This document shows positions 1-6,491 of a stretch of DNA of 13,568 nucleotides, piece by piece. Under the pieces are notes generated by a model, which was given only the letters and a program-made list of their open reading frames with translations, did no database searches and was not told where the DNA came from. This stretch comes from Actinomycetes bacterium. Its GTDB lineage: Bacteria > Actinomycetota > Thermoleophilia > Solirubrobacterales > Solirubrobacteraceae. Numbering within the stretch: the stretch's first letter is position 1; each line of letters opens with the position of its first letter. The translations under genes were made by a program, and so were the position numbers. The stretch is from assembly GCA_023429855.1 (NCBI GenBank), contig JAEZDB010000487.1:1-13568 (forward strand), in the 5' to 3' direction.

Positions 1-788
1 GCCTCGGCCTCGTCGCGCTCGGCCTCATCCGCGGCGCCGAGTGGGGCTGGACGTCCGCCGCCGCCCTCGCCACGTTCGCCGGCGCACTTGCGATGCTCGT
101 CGGCGTCTACGCCCGCTCGCGCACCCACCCGCGGCCCGCGGTCGACCTCACGCTCTTCCGCATCCCGTCGTTCCGCTGGGGCACGATCGGCACCCTGCTG
201 TTCTCGGTCGCGTTCTTCTCGATGCTGCTCGGCAACATCCTGTTCCTCACGGGCGTGTGGCAGTACTCCGTGCTCACCGCCGGTCTCGCGGTGATGCCGG
301 GCCCGATCGCCTCGACCCTCGTCGCCGCGCCCGCTGGCAAGCTCGCCGACCGCTTCGGCCACCGCGCCGTGATCGTCCCGGGGACGCTGCTCTACGCTGC
401 GGGCATCCTGGTGCTCCGCGACGTTCCCGTCACTCCTGAATACCTGACCGGCTGGCTGCCCGGCCAGCTCCTCGCAGGTGCGGGCATCGGCATCGCCTTC
501 CCGACGTTCGGTGCGGCCGCCGTCGCTGACGTGCCCGAGCGCCAGTTCGCCGTCGCCTCCGCCGTGACGGCCGCCGCTCGCCAGGTCGGCGCCGTGCTCG
601 GCACCGCGCTGCTCATCGCGATCCTCGGCGACCCGCAGGGTCTCGCCGCCGCGATGTCGGCGGCCGACGACGCCTACCTGCTCGGCGCTGCCGCAGCGAT
701 CCTCTCGGGCGTCTCGGCGCTGTGGCTCGTCCCGAAGCGCGCGGCCGCGACGCCGGAACCGGTCCCCGTCACCGAGGCCTCCCGATAG
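1..788 (+). CDS. MFS drug exporter, DHA2 (EmrB/QacA-like) family, C-terminal part
   Basis: This frame is open from the left edge (first full codon at 3) to the TAG at 786-788, giving the last 261 residues of a membrane transporter; its start lies outside the window. The protein is a run of hydrophobic helices separated by short loops. The loop PAVDLTLFRIPSFRWG is typical of the junction ahead of the second half of 14-helix DHA2 exporters, and GKLADRFGHRAVI matches the repeated MFS motif A (G-x-L-x-D-R-x-G-x-R) in the second half. Family knowledge: such proteins are proton-driven drug or metabolite exporters in the cytoplasmic membrane. A TetR gene follows on the same strand without a gap, so the repressor probably controls this exporter. 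The substrate cannot be read from the sequence. Confidence 0.88.
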   Translation, partial: LGLVALGLIRGAEWGWTSAAALATFAGALAMLVGVYARSRTHPRPAVDLTLFRIPSFRWGTIGTLLFSVAFFSMLLGNILFLTGVWQYSVLTAGLAVMPGPIASTLVAAPAGKLADRFGHRAVIVPGTLLYAAGILVLRDVPVTPEYLTGWLPGQLLAGAGIGIAFPTFGAAAVADVPERQFAVASAVTAAARQVGAVLGTALLIAILGDPQGLAAAMSAADDAYLLGAAAAILSGVSALWLVPKRAAATPEPVPVTEASR

Positions 789-1501
789 CCACCGAGGCCG
801 ACACCCGCCAGCGCATCCTCGATGCCGCCCTCGCGTCGTTTCTCGAGGTCGGCTACGAGCAGACGACGGTCGCGCTGATCCGCAGCAAGAGCGGCGTCTC
901 CAATGGCGCGCTGTTCCACCGGTTCGCGAGCAAAGAGGCGATCGCCGCCGCGCTCTACGTCGAGGCGATCCGCTCCTTTCAGGAGGAGCATTGGCGGATC
1001 ATCGAGCACCCGCCGGCGACGCTGCGCGAGGCGGTCCACGCGATCGTCGAGCACCAGCTGCGCTGGGTCCAGCAGCACCAGGACCAGGCGCAGTTCGTCT
1101 ACGAGCGGGGGCAGCTCGACACCGGTGAGGAACCGAGCGGCGAGCTGGCCGACCTCAACCGGCGGCTCGTCGAGGCCTACCGCACGTGGCTGGCCCCGCA
1201 TATCGCCAGCGGCGAGATGCGCCGGCTCTCCACTCGCGTGCTTACCGCGATCGTCGCGGGACCCGCGCACCAGCTCGGCCAGCGCTGGCTCGAGGGCGAC
1301 CGCCAGCAGCCGCTGACCCGCTTCGCCGACGACCTCGCCTACGCCGCGTGGGCCGGCATCGCCACCCCGGAGGCGCTACGCGGCGAGCGCGCGCCGGAGG
1401 CCAGCGCAGGCCGCAGCGAACCCCGGCGGGTGCGGGTGCAGCTGCTCGGCGACGACGGCGAACCGCTCGGCGAGGGCGAAGTCACCCTCGACGCCGGCTG
1501 A
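722..1501 (+). CDS. TetR/AcrR-family transcriptional repressor
   Basis: The N-terminal helix-turn-helix is clear: TRQRILDAALASFLEVGYEQ followed by TTVALIRSKSGVSNGALFHR (residues 28-67 from GTG 722), then the family's FASKEAI turn. The rest is an all-helical ligand-binding domain. The tail from about residue 220 is low in complexity and ends in RRVRVQLLGDDGEPLGEGEV, an extension most TetR proteins (about 200 residues) lack. The start is uncertain. GTG 722 is the only standard start upstream of the HTH, but it overlaps the exporter by 67 nt and its first 20 codons look like shadow translation (many Arg, Gly, Pro). An ATA at 785, overlapping the exporter's stop as ATAG, has GAGG at 774-777 seven nt ahead and would give 238 residues. 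The likely role is repression of the upstream exporter; the ligand is unknown. Confidence 0.85.
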   Translation: MARPEARGRDAGTGPRHRGLPIATEADTRQRILDAALASFLEVGYEQTTVALIRSKSGVSNGALFHRFASKEAIAAALYVEAIRSFQEEHWRIIEHPPATLREAVHAIVEHQLRWVQQHQDQAQFVYERGQLDTGEEPSGELADLNRRLVEAYRTWLAPHIASGEMRRLSTRVLTAIVAGPAHQLGQRWLEGDRQQPLTRFADDLAYAAWAGIATPEALRGERAPEASAGRSEPRRVRVQLLGDDGEPLGEGEVTLDAG

Positions 1502-1523
1502 GCGCAGGCAGTCTGGGCCTCAA

Positions 1524-1542
1524 CGCGGCGATGTCAGCCGCG
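1524..1542. terminator. Possible bidirectional hairpin between tetR-type gene and rluB
   Basis: CGCGGC (1524-1529) and GCCGCG (1537-1542) are perfect 6-bp arms around a 7-nt loop in the 32-nt gap between two convergent genes; the loop and distal arm include the rluB stop. There is no T-run on either side, so this is weak evidence for a terminator in such a GC-rich genome. Confidence 0.2.
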
Positions 1543-2352
1543 GCGCGGCGGACGGCCGTTGGGCCGCCCCGCCCGTGGCGGCCGCGCGTTCTGCACGCGA
1601 CGCTGCTGCGGTTTGGGCTGCGGGCGATGCCCCGTCTTGCCGTCTTCGGCCAGGCGCCGCAGCGCGCCGACCTCCTGTGCGGTCAGCCGGCGCACGTCGC
1701 CTTCGTGCAGCAGTCCAAGCTCGAGGGTGCCGAACCGCACGCGGCGCAGCTCCTTGACCGGGTGGCCGACGGCCTCGCACATGCGGCGCACCTGCCGGTT
1801 GCGGCCTTCGCGCAACGTCAGCGTCAGCGTGGCCGGGCCCGTGTGCTCAGCCTCAGCGGGCAGCGTCCAGCCGTCGTCGAGCTCCACCCCGCGCCGCAGC
1901 CACTCCACGTCGCGACGCGAGATCGGCGGCTTGGCGATCCGCACCTCGTAGGTCTTGGGCACCTCGAACGACGGGTGCGTGAGCTTGTGCGCCAGGTCGC
2001 CGTCGTTCGTGATCAGCAGCAGGCCGCTGGAATCGATGTCGAGGCGGCCGACCGGGTACACGCGTCCGGCCTCGGGCGGCGCGAACTCCGTCACCGTCGG
2101 GCGGCCCTGCGGGTCGTACGACGTCGAGATCACGCCCGCGGGCTTGTTGAGGGCGTAGACGACGGTCGGGGCCCGTTCCTCGATGCCGCCGATCAGCTCG
2201 CCGTCGACGTAGACCTTCATGCCTGGCTCGACGAAGAACACGGGTGTCGTGACCAGGGCACGGTCGACGTGGACGCGGCCCTGGACGATCAGGTCTTCCG
2301 CGGCACGGCGCGACGCGACGCCAGCGTGGGCGAGGTACTTGGCGAGGCGCAT
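1534..2352 (-). CDS. rluB: 23S rRNA pseudouridine synthase, RluB/RsuA family
   Basis: The 272-residue product begins MRLAKYLAHAGVASRRAAED, a typical S4 RNA-binding domain (about residues 1-50). The catalytic domain follows with PVGRLDIDSSGLLLITNDG (about 100-118), where D105 of GRLD is the catalytic aspartate, and REGRNRQVRRM (181-191), a conserved motif of the RsuA/RluB/RluE/RluF subfamily. The last ~35 residues are a basic, Pro/Arg/Gln-rich tail, likely disordered. In E. coli RluB converts U2605 of 23S rRNA to pseudouridine, and Gram-positive members next to scpAB are treated as RluB; the exact site here is inferred. I chose the ATG at 2352 because the S4 domain starts there; the open frame upstream to 2397 shows no family similarity. 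No Shine-Dalgarno site is visible, but TACTCT lies 8 nt ahead. It diverges from rlmN. Confidence 0.9.
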   Translation of the reverse strand: MRLAKYLAHAGVASRRAAEDLIVQGRVHVDRALVTTPVFFVEPGMKVYVDGELIGGIEERAPTVVYALNKPAGVISTSYDPQGRPTVTEFAPPEAGRVYPVGRLDIDSSGLLLITNDGDLAHKLTHPSFEVPKTYEVRIAKPPISRRDVEWLRRGVELDDGWTLPAEAEHTGPATLTLTLREGRNRQVRRMCEAVGHPVKELRRVRFGTLELGLLHEGDVRRLTAQEVGALRRLAEDGKTGHRPQPKPQQRRVQNARPPRAGRPNGRPPRRG

Positions 2353-2360
2353 CCCAACCG

Positions 2361-2366
2361 AGAGTA
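2361..2366 (-). promoter_or_regulatory. Candidate -10 element (TACTCT) for leaderless rluB mRNA
   Basis: TACTCT on the minus strand fits TAnnnT and ends 8 nt before the rluB ATG (2352). This spacing would put the transcription start at or near the A of ATG. No convincing -35 hexamer is visible. Three other genes here show the same arrangement, which is the main support. Confidence 0.45.
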
Positions 2367-2414
2367 CGGAAGGCGTGGCGCTGAACGCGGCCCGCACCCT
2401 GTCATCCTGGGCAT

Positions 2415-3416
2415 GTGGACCTGGAGCTGCTGAAAACCACGCTCGACGAGCTCGGCGAGCCGTCGTACCGCTTCGACCAGGTGTGGGGCTGGACCGCGAA
2501 GGGCGTGCAGTCCTACGACGAGATGGGCAACGTGCCGCTCGCCGTGCGCGAAGCGCTGACCGAGCAGGTGCCGTTCTCGACCCTCGATGTCGTGCATCAG
2601 CAGGAGTCGCAGATCGACGGCACGATCAAGACGCTCTTCCACACGAAGAAGGACGGCCGTCCGGTCGAGGCCGTGATGATGCGTTTCCTCGACGGCCGCC
2701 GCTCGCTCTGCCTGAGCTCGCAGTCGGGGTGCCCGCTCACCTGCACGTTCTGCGCGACGGGCGCGATGAAGTTCGGCCGCAACCTCACCACGAGCGAGAT
2801 CATCGACCAGGCGCTGCACTTCCGTCGGATGAGCGAGGTCGACCACGTCGTGTTCATGGGCATGGGCGAGCCCACGATGAACATCGACAACGTCCTCGCG
2901 AGCTGCCGCCTGCTGCCGGGCCTCGGCGTCACCCACCGCCGCACCGCGATCTCGACAGTCGGCTGGCTGCCGGGCATCGAGCGGATGATCGAGGAACCCC
3001 TCCCCATCCGCCTGGCGCTGTCGCTGCACGCGCCAGAGAACGAGCTGCGGTCCGACATCATGCCGGTCAACGACCGCTGGCCGATGGAGGACGTGCTCGA
3101 TGCGTGCCGCCGCTACGCGGAGAAGTGGAACCGCGACGTGTTCATCGAGTACGTGATGCTCGCCGACGTGAACGACCGCCCGTGGCACGCCCACCAGCTC
3201 GGGCGGCTGCTCGACCCCAAGTTCTTCAAGGTCAACCTGATCCCGTACAACCCGACGGGCTCGATCTACGACGCCTCGTCGCGGTCGGAGATCGCCGAGT
3301 TCCGCGCGATCGTCGAGTCGTACGGGCTGCGGACCACGGTGCGCGTGAACCGCGGCCGCGACATCGACGGCGCCTGCGGCCAGCTGGCCGCCAAGGCGCT
3401 CAGCGACGCCGCCTGA
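2415..3416 (+). CDS. rlmN: Dual-specificity RNA (adenine-C2) methyltransferase RlmN, radical SAM
   Basis: The 333-residue protein carries the radical-SAM cluster motif C106-P-L-T-C110-T-F-C113, the SAM-binding GEP motif at 151-153, and the two RlmN/Cfr cysteines: C99 (seven residues before the cluster, matching E. coli C118) and C321 in DIDGACGQL (matching methyl-carrying C355). The short helical N-terminal domain starts at once. Family knowledge: RlmN adds the C2 methyl to A2503 of 23S rRNA and to A37 of some tRNAs, using a 4Fe-4S cluster and two SAM. The context and the RlmN-type motif SGCPLTCTFCATGAMKFGRN argue against the resistance enzyme Cfr. The start is GTG 2415; the ATG at 2413 is out of frame. 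There is no Shine-Dalgarno site, but CATCCT lies 6 nt upstream, the same layout as at trpS. It ends 29 nt from a convergent gene. Confidence 0.93.
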   Translation: MDLELLKTTLDELGEPSYRFDQVWGWTAKGVQSYDEMGNVPLAVREALTEQVPFSTLDVVHQQESQIDGTIKTLFHTKKDGRPVEAVMMRFLDGRRSLCLSSQSGCPLTCTFCATGAMKFGRNLTTSEIIDQALHFRRMSEVDHVVFMGMGEPTMNIDNVLASCRLLPGLGVTHRRTAISTVGWLPGIERMIEEPLPIRLALSLHAPENELRSDIMPVNDRWPMEDVLDACRRYAEKWNRDVFIEYVMLADVNDRPWHAHQLGRLLDPKFFKVNLIPYNPTGSIYDASSRSEIAEFRAIVESYGLRTTVRVNRGRDIDGACGQLAAKALSDAA

Positions 3417-3431
3417 GCCGGAGGCCCAGGC

Positions 3432-3445
3432 GGCGCTGCGGCGCC
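3432..3445. terminator. Possible hairpin between convergent rlmN and quinone reductase genes
   Basis: GGCGC (3432-3436) and GCGCC (3441-3445) form a 5-bp stem with a TGCG loop in the 29-nt gap between two convergent stop codons. There is no T-tract, and short GC stems are common here by chance, so the call rests mainly on position. Confidence 0.2.
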
Positions 3446-4402
3446 TCAGCCGCGGCCGTGCGGCTCGTCCCAGTCGATGACCGGCCCGAGCGGCACCACG
3501 CGCGTGGGGTTGATCTGCGGGTGGGTCACGTAGTAGTGGCGCTTGATGTGGTCGAAGTTCACCGTCTCCGCCACGCCGGGGTGCTGATACAGCTCACGCG
3601 TGTACGCCCAGAGGTTCGGGTAGTCGACGATCCGCCGCAGGTTGCACTTGAAGTGCCCCACATAGACCGGGTCGAACCGGAAGAGCGTCATCGCCAGGCG
3701 CCAGTCGGCCTCGGTCAGCTGGTCGCCGGTGAGGTAGCGCTTGGTCGACAGCAGCTCCTCGAGCCAGTCGAGCGACGCGAACAGCTCGGTGACGCCCTCC
3801 TCGTAGGCCGCCTGCGTCGAGGCGAACCCCGAGCGGTAGACGCCGTTGTTGACCGTGTTGTAGATGCGGTCGTTGAGCGCGTCGATCTCGTCGCGCAGCG
3901 CCTCGGGGTAGAGGTCGAGTTCCGGGTGCTCCGCAAACGCGTTGAACTCCGAGTTGAGCATCCGGATGATCTCCGACGACTCGTTGTTGACCGCGGTGTT
4001 GGTCTTCGTGTCCCAGAGGACCGGCACGGTCACCCGGCCGGTGAAGGACGGATCGGTCAGCACGTAGCCCTCGCTGAGGTACTGCCAGCCGTGCAGCGGG
4101 TCCGGCTCGCCGTCCTTTGGGTCAGCGCCATCGCCGAACCGCCAGCCGAGCTCGTCGCGGACCGGATCGACGATCGTCACCCCGATCGCGTCCTCTAGGC
4201 CCTTGAGCTTGCGGAACAGCAGCGCGCGCGACGCCCAAGGGCAGGCATACGACGCGTACAGGTGGTAGCGGCCGGCCTCGGGCGGGAACTCCGCCCCCGG
4301 CTCGTCCTTGACCCATCGCCGGAACGCGCTCTGCTGGCGGACGAACCGCCCGTCGGTATCGGTCTCCGCCGAGAACTGCGCCAAGGACTGTGCGTCGCTC
4401 AT
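3446..4402 (-). CDS. Glutathionyl-hydroquinone reductase-like protein (Xi-class GST; YqjG/ECM4 family)
   Basis: The 318-residue protein has the thioredoxin-fold active site HLYASYACPWASR with catalytic C54 in the CPW motif, the diagnostic feature of S-glutathionyl-hydroquinone reductases. Further family marks are VTVPVLWDTKTNTAVNNESSEI (glutathione-binding region), the helical C-terminal domain with YLTGDQLTEADWRLAMTLFRFDPVY, and KRHYYVTHPQINPT near the end. Length fits the family (about 320). Known enzymes reduce glutathionyl-hydroquinones to hydroquinones with glutathione. Most actinomycetes use mycothiol instead, so the natural thiol here is uncertain. The ATG at 4402 is the sensible start; an in-frame TTG at 4435 would lie inside a palindrome. 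A weak GGGGG sits 10 nt before the ATG. A 7+7 dyad at 4420-4439 directly upstream suggests repression by a regulator, plausibly a quinone sensor. Confidence 0.88.
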   Translation of the reverse strand: MSDAQSLAQFSAETDTDGRFVRQQSAFRRWVKDEPGAEFPPEAGRYHLYASYACPWASRALLFRKLKGLEDAIGVTIVDPVRDELGWRFGDGADPKDGEPDPLHGWQYLSEGYVLTDPSFTGRVTVPVLWDTKTNTAVNNESSEIIRMLNSEFNAFAEHPELDLYPEALRDEIDALNDRIYNTVNNGVYRSGFASTQAAYEEGVTELFASLDWLEELLSTKRYLTGDQLTEADWRLAMTLFRFDPVYVGHFKCNLRRIVDYPNLWAYTRELYQHPGVAETVNFDHIKRHYYVTHPQINPTRVVPLGPVIDWDEPHGRG

Positions 4403-4419
4403 CGCCCATCGACCCCCAA

Positions 4420-4439
4420 GTAGTTGACCATGCAACTAC
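4420..4439. promoter_or_regulatory. Inverted repeat GTAGTTG-N6-CAACTAC, candidate repressor operator
   Basis: Perfect 7-bp arms (4420-4426 and 4433-4439) flank a 6-nt spacer. The arms are AT-rich in an otherwise very GC-rich setting. The site lies 18-37 nt before the ATG of the quinone reductase gene on the minus strand, next to a possible minus-strand -10 (TAAGGT, 4443 to 4438). It also covers the -35 zone of the promoter proposed for the plus-strand gene at 4463. A dimeric regulator bound here could control both genes. The sequence is of the dyad type bound by MarR or HxlR/DUF24 regulators (from memory, unverified). Confidence 0.55.
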
Positions 4440-4442
4440 CTT

Positions 4443-4470
4443 AGCGCCATACGCTTCAGCGCATGGCGCT
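4443..4470. promoter_or_regulatory. 28-bp near-perfect palindrome covering -10 region and start codon of the unknown gene
   Basis: The outer arms AGCGCCAT (4443-4450) and ATGGCGCT (4463-4470) are perfect complements; after one A/C mismatch the inner arms CGCT (4452-4455) and AGCG (4458-4461) also pair, leaving TC at the centre. Twelve of 13 positions match. The palindrome contains the TACGCT -10 candidate and the ATG of the gene at 4463. It could be an operator on DNA or, if transcription starts upstream, an RNA hairpin that hides the start codon. Confidence 0.6.
4450..4455 (+). promoter_or_regulatory. Candidate -10 element (TACGCT) for the unknown gene
   Basis: TACGCT fits TAnnnT and ends 7 nt before the ATG at 4463; no Shine-Dalgarno sequence is present. 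This suggests a leaderless mRNA. The element lies inside the 28-bp palindrome. Confidence 0.45.
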
Positions 4471-5311
4471 CTTTGGACGACGACCCCGAGGCCCCGTCGT
4501 GCGCGGCCGTGCCAAGGTCGTGCCGACATCGACGGGCAACGTCGGCGGGGGCGGGGTGACCGACGGCAACTTCAACAACTTCACCGCCAAGTCGCGGGCG
4601 TGGTCGGCGACCCGGCTCGTCGCGGTCTCGGCCGAGGACGGCGGCCCCTTGCCGGCCGAATCGCAGCGTGTGGAGTCTGACCTGCCGAACTGGCTGCGCA
4701 TGGTGATGCACGACGCCGGCTCCAGCCACGGCCAGTGGGAGCACCTGCCGGCCGAGCTGCAGGTGCCGGTCTGGATCGATCAGACGACGCGGGCCATCGT
4801 CGATGTCGACGTCGACGCAGCCGCGCGCGAACACGAGCAGTACCGGGCGGTCGGCACGCGCGAGTGGAAGGAGACGGAAGCGGTCCTCGCGCCCGTCAGG
4901 AACGCCGTCAAGCTGCCCGGCGCGGTCGCGCGGGAGGTCCCGGCGTTCGCGCGGGAATGGCGCTCCGCGCTGAGCGACCTCAAGGCCGACCTGAAGCCCG
5001 GCGCGCCGATGCGCGACGTGCCGCTGAGGCCCAAGGAGCTCGAGCAGCAGCGTCGCACCGCAGCGGCCCTGAAGTACCAGCTCGAACGCCAGCCGACGCA
5101 GCGGGCGCAGATCCGCGACGGCGTGGTCCAGAACGCGCCGAGCATGGCGGCGGGCGTCGTCGCCGGCACCTATCCCTCGCACGCGTTCGCCGCCTGGGTG
5201 GTGTTCCAAGAGACATCCGGCGTGATCTCCCCCGCGGAGGCGCTCGAGTACCGCCGCGCGGCCGGTGTGCCCCTCGACGGCAGCCCGCCGCCCACCCCGC
5301 GGGCTCCTTAA
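4463..5311 (+). CDS. Hypothetical protein, 282 residues, function unknown
   Basis: I do not recognise a family. The ATG at 4463 opens with a basic, Gly-rich stretch (MALFGRRPRGPVVRGRAKVV; GNVGGGG) that looks disordered. About residues 36-118 look folded (NFNNFTAKSRAWSATRLVAV, LPNWLRMVMHDAG, LQVPVWIDQTTRAIVDVDVD). Residues about 120-215 are charged and helix-prone with many Glu, Arg and Lys (possible coiled coil near KELEQQRRTAAALKYQLERQ), and about 216-270 form a small mixed segment (MAAGVVAGTYPSHAFAAWVV) before a Pro-rich tail. There is no signal peptide, no clear membrane helix and no cysteine, so it is likely cytosolic and not metal-cysteine based. Codon use is normal for the window, so it is a real gene. 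It diverges from the quinone reductase gene across a 60-bp gap holding two palindromes, suggesting shared control. Confidence 0.75.
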   Translation: MALFGRRPRGPVVRGRAKVVPTSTGNVGGGGVTDGNFNNFTAKSRAWSATRLVAVSAEDGGPLPAESQRVESDLPNWLRMVMHDAGSSHGQWEHLPAELQVPVWIDQTTRAIVDVDVDAAAREHEQYRAVGTREWKETEAVLAPVRNAVKLPGAVAREVPAFAREWRSALSDLKADLKPGAPMRDVPLRPKELEQQRRTAAALKYQLERQPTQRAQIRDGVVQNAPSMAAGVVAGTYPSHAFAAWVVFQETSGVISPAEALEYRRAAGVPLDGSPPPTPRAP

Positions 5312-5322
5312 ACGGGCGTTCA

Positions 5323-5346
5323 CCGCGAGCCGGGCTTGGCCCGCGG
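5323..5346 (+). terminator. Hairpin between unknown gene and adh
   Basis: A 24-nt element pairs as CCGCG/CGCGG, one A-C mismatch, then GCC/GGC plus a G-T pair, closing a 4-nt loop. It starts 11 nt after the stop at 5311 and ends before the adh -10 candidate, so it could end the upstream transcript. No T-run follows. It could also be an operator for adh. Confidence 0.3.
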
Positions 5347-5355
5347 TCGTCGCGA

Positions 5356-5361
5356 TAGCGT
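5356..5361 (+). promoter_or_regulatory. Candidate -10 element (TAGCGT) for adh
   Basis: TAGCGT fits TAnnnT and ends 8 nt before the ATG at 5370; the spacer TCGCCCCC has no ribosome-binding site. This matches the leaderless layout seen at other genes in the window. TTGGCC at 5336-5341 could be a -35, but with a short 14-nt spacer. Confidence 0.45.
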
Positions 5362-5369
5362 TCGCCCCC

Positions 5370-6491
5370 ATGCGCGCCGCGGTGCTCCACACGATCGGGC
5401 TCGAAGGCCCCTACGCGGACTCCCGCCCGCTGGAGATCGAAGACCTCGTGGTCGACGAGCCGGGCGCCGGCGAGGTGCTCGTGCGCATCGAGGCGGCGGG
5501 CCTCTGCCACTCCGACCTGTCGGTCGTCAACGGGGCCCGCCCGCGTCCGGTGCCGATGGCGCTCGGGCACGAAGGCGCCGGCGTCGTCGAGGCCGTCGGG
5601 CCGGGCGTCACCGACTTGGTCGCAGGCGACCGTGTCGTCACCGTGTTCGTGCCGAGCTGCGGCACGTGCGAACCCTGCGCAGAAGGCCGCCCCGCGCTCT
5701 GTGAGCCGGGCGCCGTCGCCAACGGCCTGGGCACGCTCACCGGCGGCCATACCCGGCTGCACCGCCGCGATGGCACGCCGGTCCACCACCACCTCGGCGT
5801 GTCGTGCTTCGCCGAGCAGGCCGTCGTGAACCGCCGCTCGCTCGTCAAGGTCGACCCCGATCTGCCGCCGGAGCAGGCCGCGCTCTTCGGCTGCGCCGTG
5901 CTCACCGGCGTCGGCGCCGTCGTCAACACCGCAAGCGTCACGGCCGGCGAGTCCGTCGCGGTCGTCGGCCTTGGCGGTGTGGGACTCGCGTCGGTACTCG
6001 GGGCCGTCGCGGCGGGTGCTCGGCGGATCGTCGCCCTCGACCTCGACCCGGCCAAGCGCGAGCTCGCCCTGCAGCTCGGCGCCACCGACGCGTTCGACGC
6101 GGCGGATCCGGAGTGCGCGGCGCTCGTGAAGGCCGCCACCGGCGGCGGCCTCGACCAGACCTTCGAGATGGCCGGCGCTGTGTCCGCGCTGGAGCTGGCC
6201 TACGCCGTGACGCGCCGCGGCGGTTCCACGACGACCGCCGGCCTCTCCCACCCCGACCGCACGATGGCGCTGCAGCACCTCTCGCTCGTCGCCGAGGAGC
6301 GCACGCTGCGCGGCAGCTACATCGGCGGCGCCGTCCCGGTCCGCGACGTGCCCCGCTACATCGAGCTGTTCCAGCGCGGACGGCTGCCCGTCGACCGCCT
6401 GCTCTCGTCGGTGCGCTCGCTCGAGGAGATCAACGCCTGCATGGACGACCTCCACGCCGGCCGCGTCGTGCGCCAGGTGCTCGTCCCGTGA
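5370..6491 (+). CDS. Zinc-dependent alcohol dehydrogenase, MDR superfamily
   Basis: The 373-residue protein has both zinc sites of classical medium-chain dehydrogenases: catalytic ligands C46 (in GLCHSDL), H67-E68 (in LGHEGAG) and C175 (in FGCAVLTG), and structural cysteines C97, C100, C103 and C111 (SCGTCEPCAEGRPALC). The Rossmann motif is GLGGVG at 200-205, with D224 (ALDLD) placed to bind the ribose of NAD, so NAD rather than NADP is likely. It oxidises an alcohol to an aldehyde or the reverse; the substrate is not readable. It resembles the class III/aryl-alcohol branch with the four-cysteine lobe. The ATG at 5370 fits the fold's first strand; the frame is open further upstream to 5265, but that would run into the previous gene. 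The 3' end overlaps the thioesterase by 4 nt, so the two are made together. Confidence 0.92.
   Translation: MRAAVLHTIGLEGPYADSRPLEIEDLVVDEPGAGEVLVRIEAAGLCHSDLSVVNGARPRPVPMALGHEGAGVVEAVGPGVTDLVAGDRVVTVFVPSCGTCEPCAEGRPALCEPGAVANGLGTLTGGHTRLHRRDGTPVHHHLGVSCFAEQAVVNRRSLVKVDPDLPPEQAALFGCAVLTGVGAVVNTASVTAGESVAVVGLGGVGLASVLGAVAAGARRIVALDLDPAKRELALQLGATDAFDAADPECAALVKAATGGGLDQTFEMAGAVSALELAYAVTRRGGSTTTAGLSHPDRTMALQHLSLVAEERTLRGSYIGGAVPVRDVPRYIELFQRGRLPVDRLLSSVRSLEEINACMDDLHAGRVVRQVLVP

Noticed and set aside
208..333. Cfr-type resistance methyltransferase instead of RlmN
   Set aside because: The cysteine pattern is shared, but the housekeeping context and RlmN-like sequence around the cluster favour RlmN; only a tree could settle it fully. 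(Numbers refer to residues, gene at 2415-3416.)
2413..2415. ATG at 2413 as rlmN start
   Set aside because: It is out of frame with rlmN; GTG 2415 is in frame and begins the N-terminal domain.
1186..2433. A 415-codon plus-strand frame over the TetR end and rluB
   Set aside because: Shadow frame with low-complexity Arg/Ala composition, antisense to a well-supported rluB.
2219..4198. A 659-codon open frame on the plus strand
   Set aside because: It runs across the rluB 5' end, rlmN and the quinone reductase in the wrong frame or strand, is Arg/Pro/Gly-rich, and shows no domain; the overlapped genes have clear catalytic motifs.
4403..4435. TTG start at 4435 for the quinone reductase
   Set aside because: It would place the start inside the dyad and add 11 residues without family similarity; ATG 4402 fits.
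4980..6455. A 491-codon open frame on the minus strand
   Set aside because: Antisense to the alcohol dehydrogenase, whose zinc and NAD motifs are intact. Long antisense frames are expected at this GC content.
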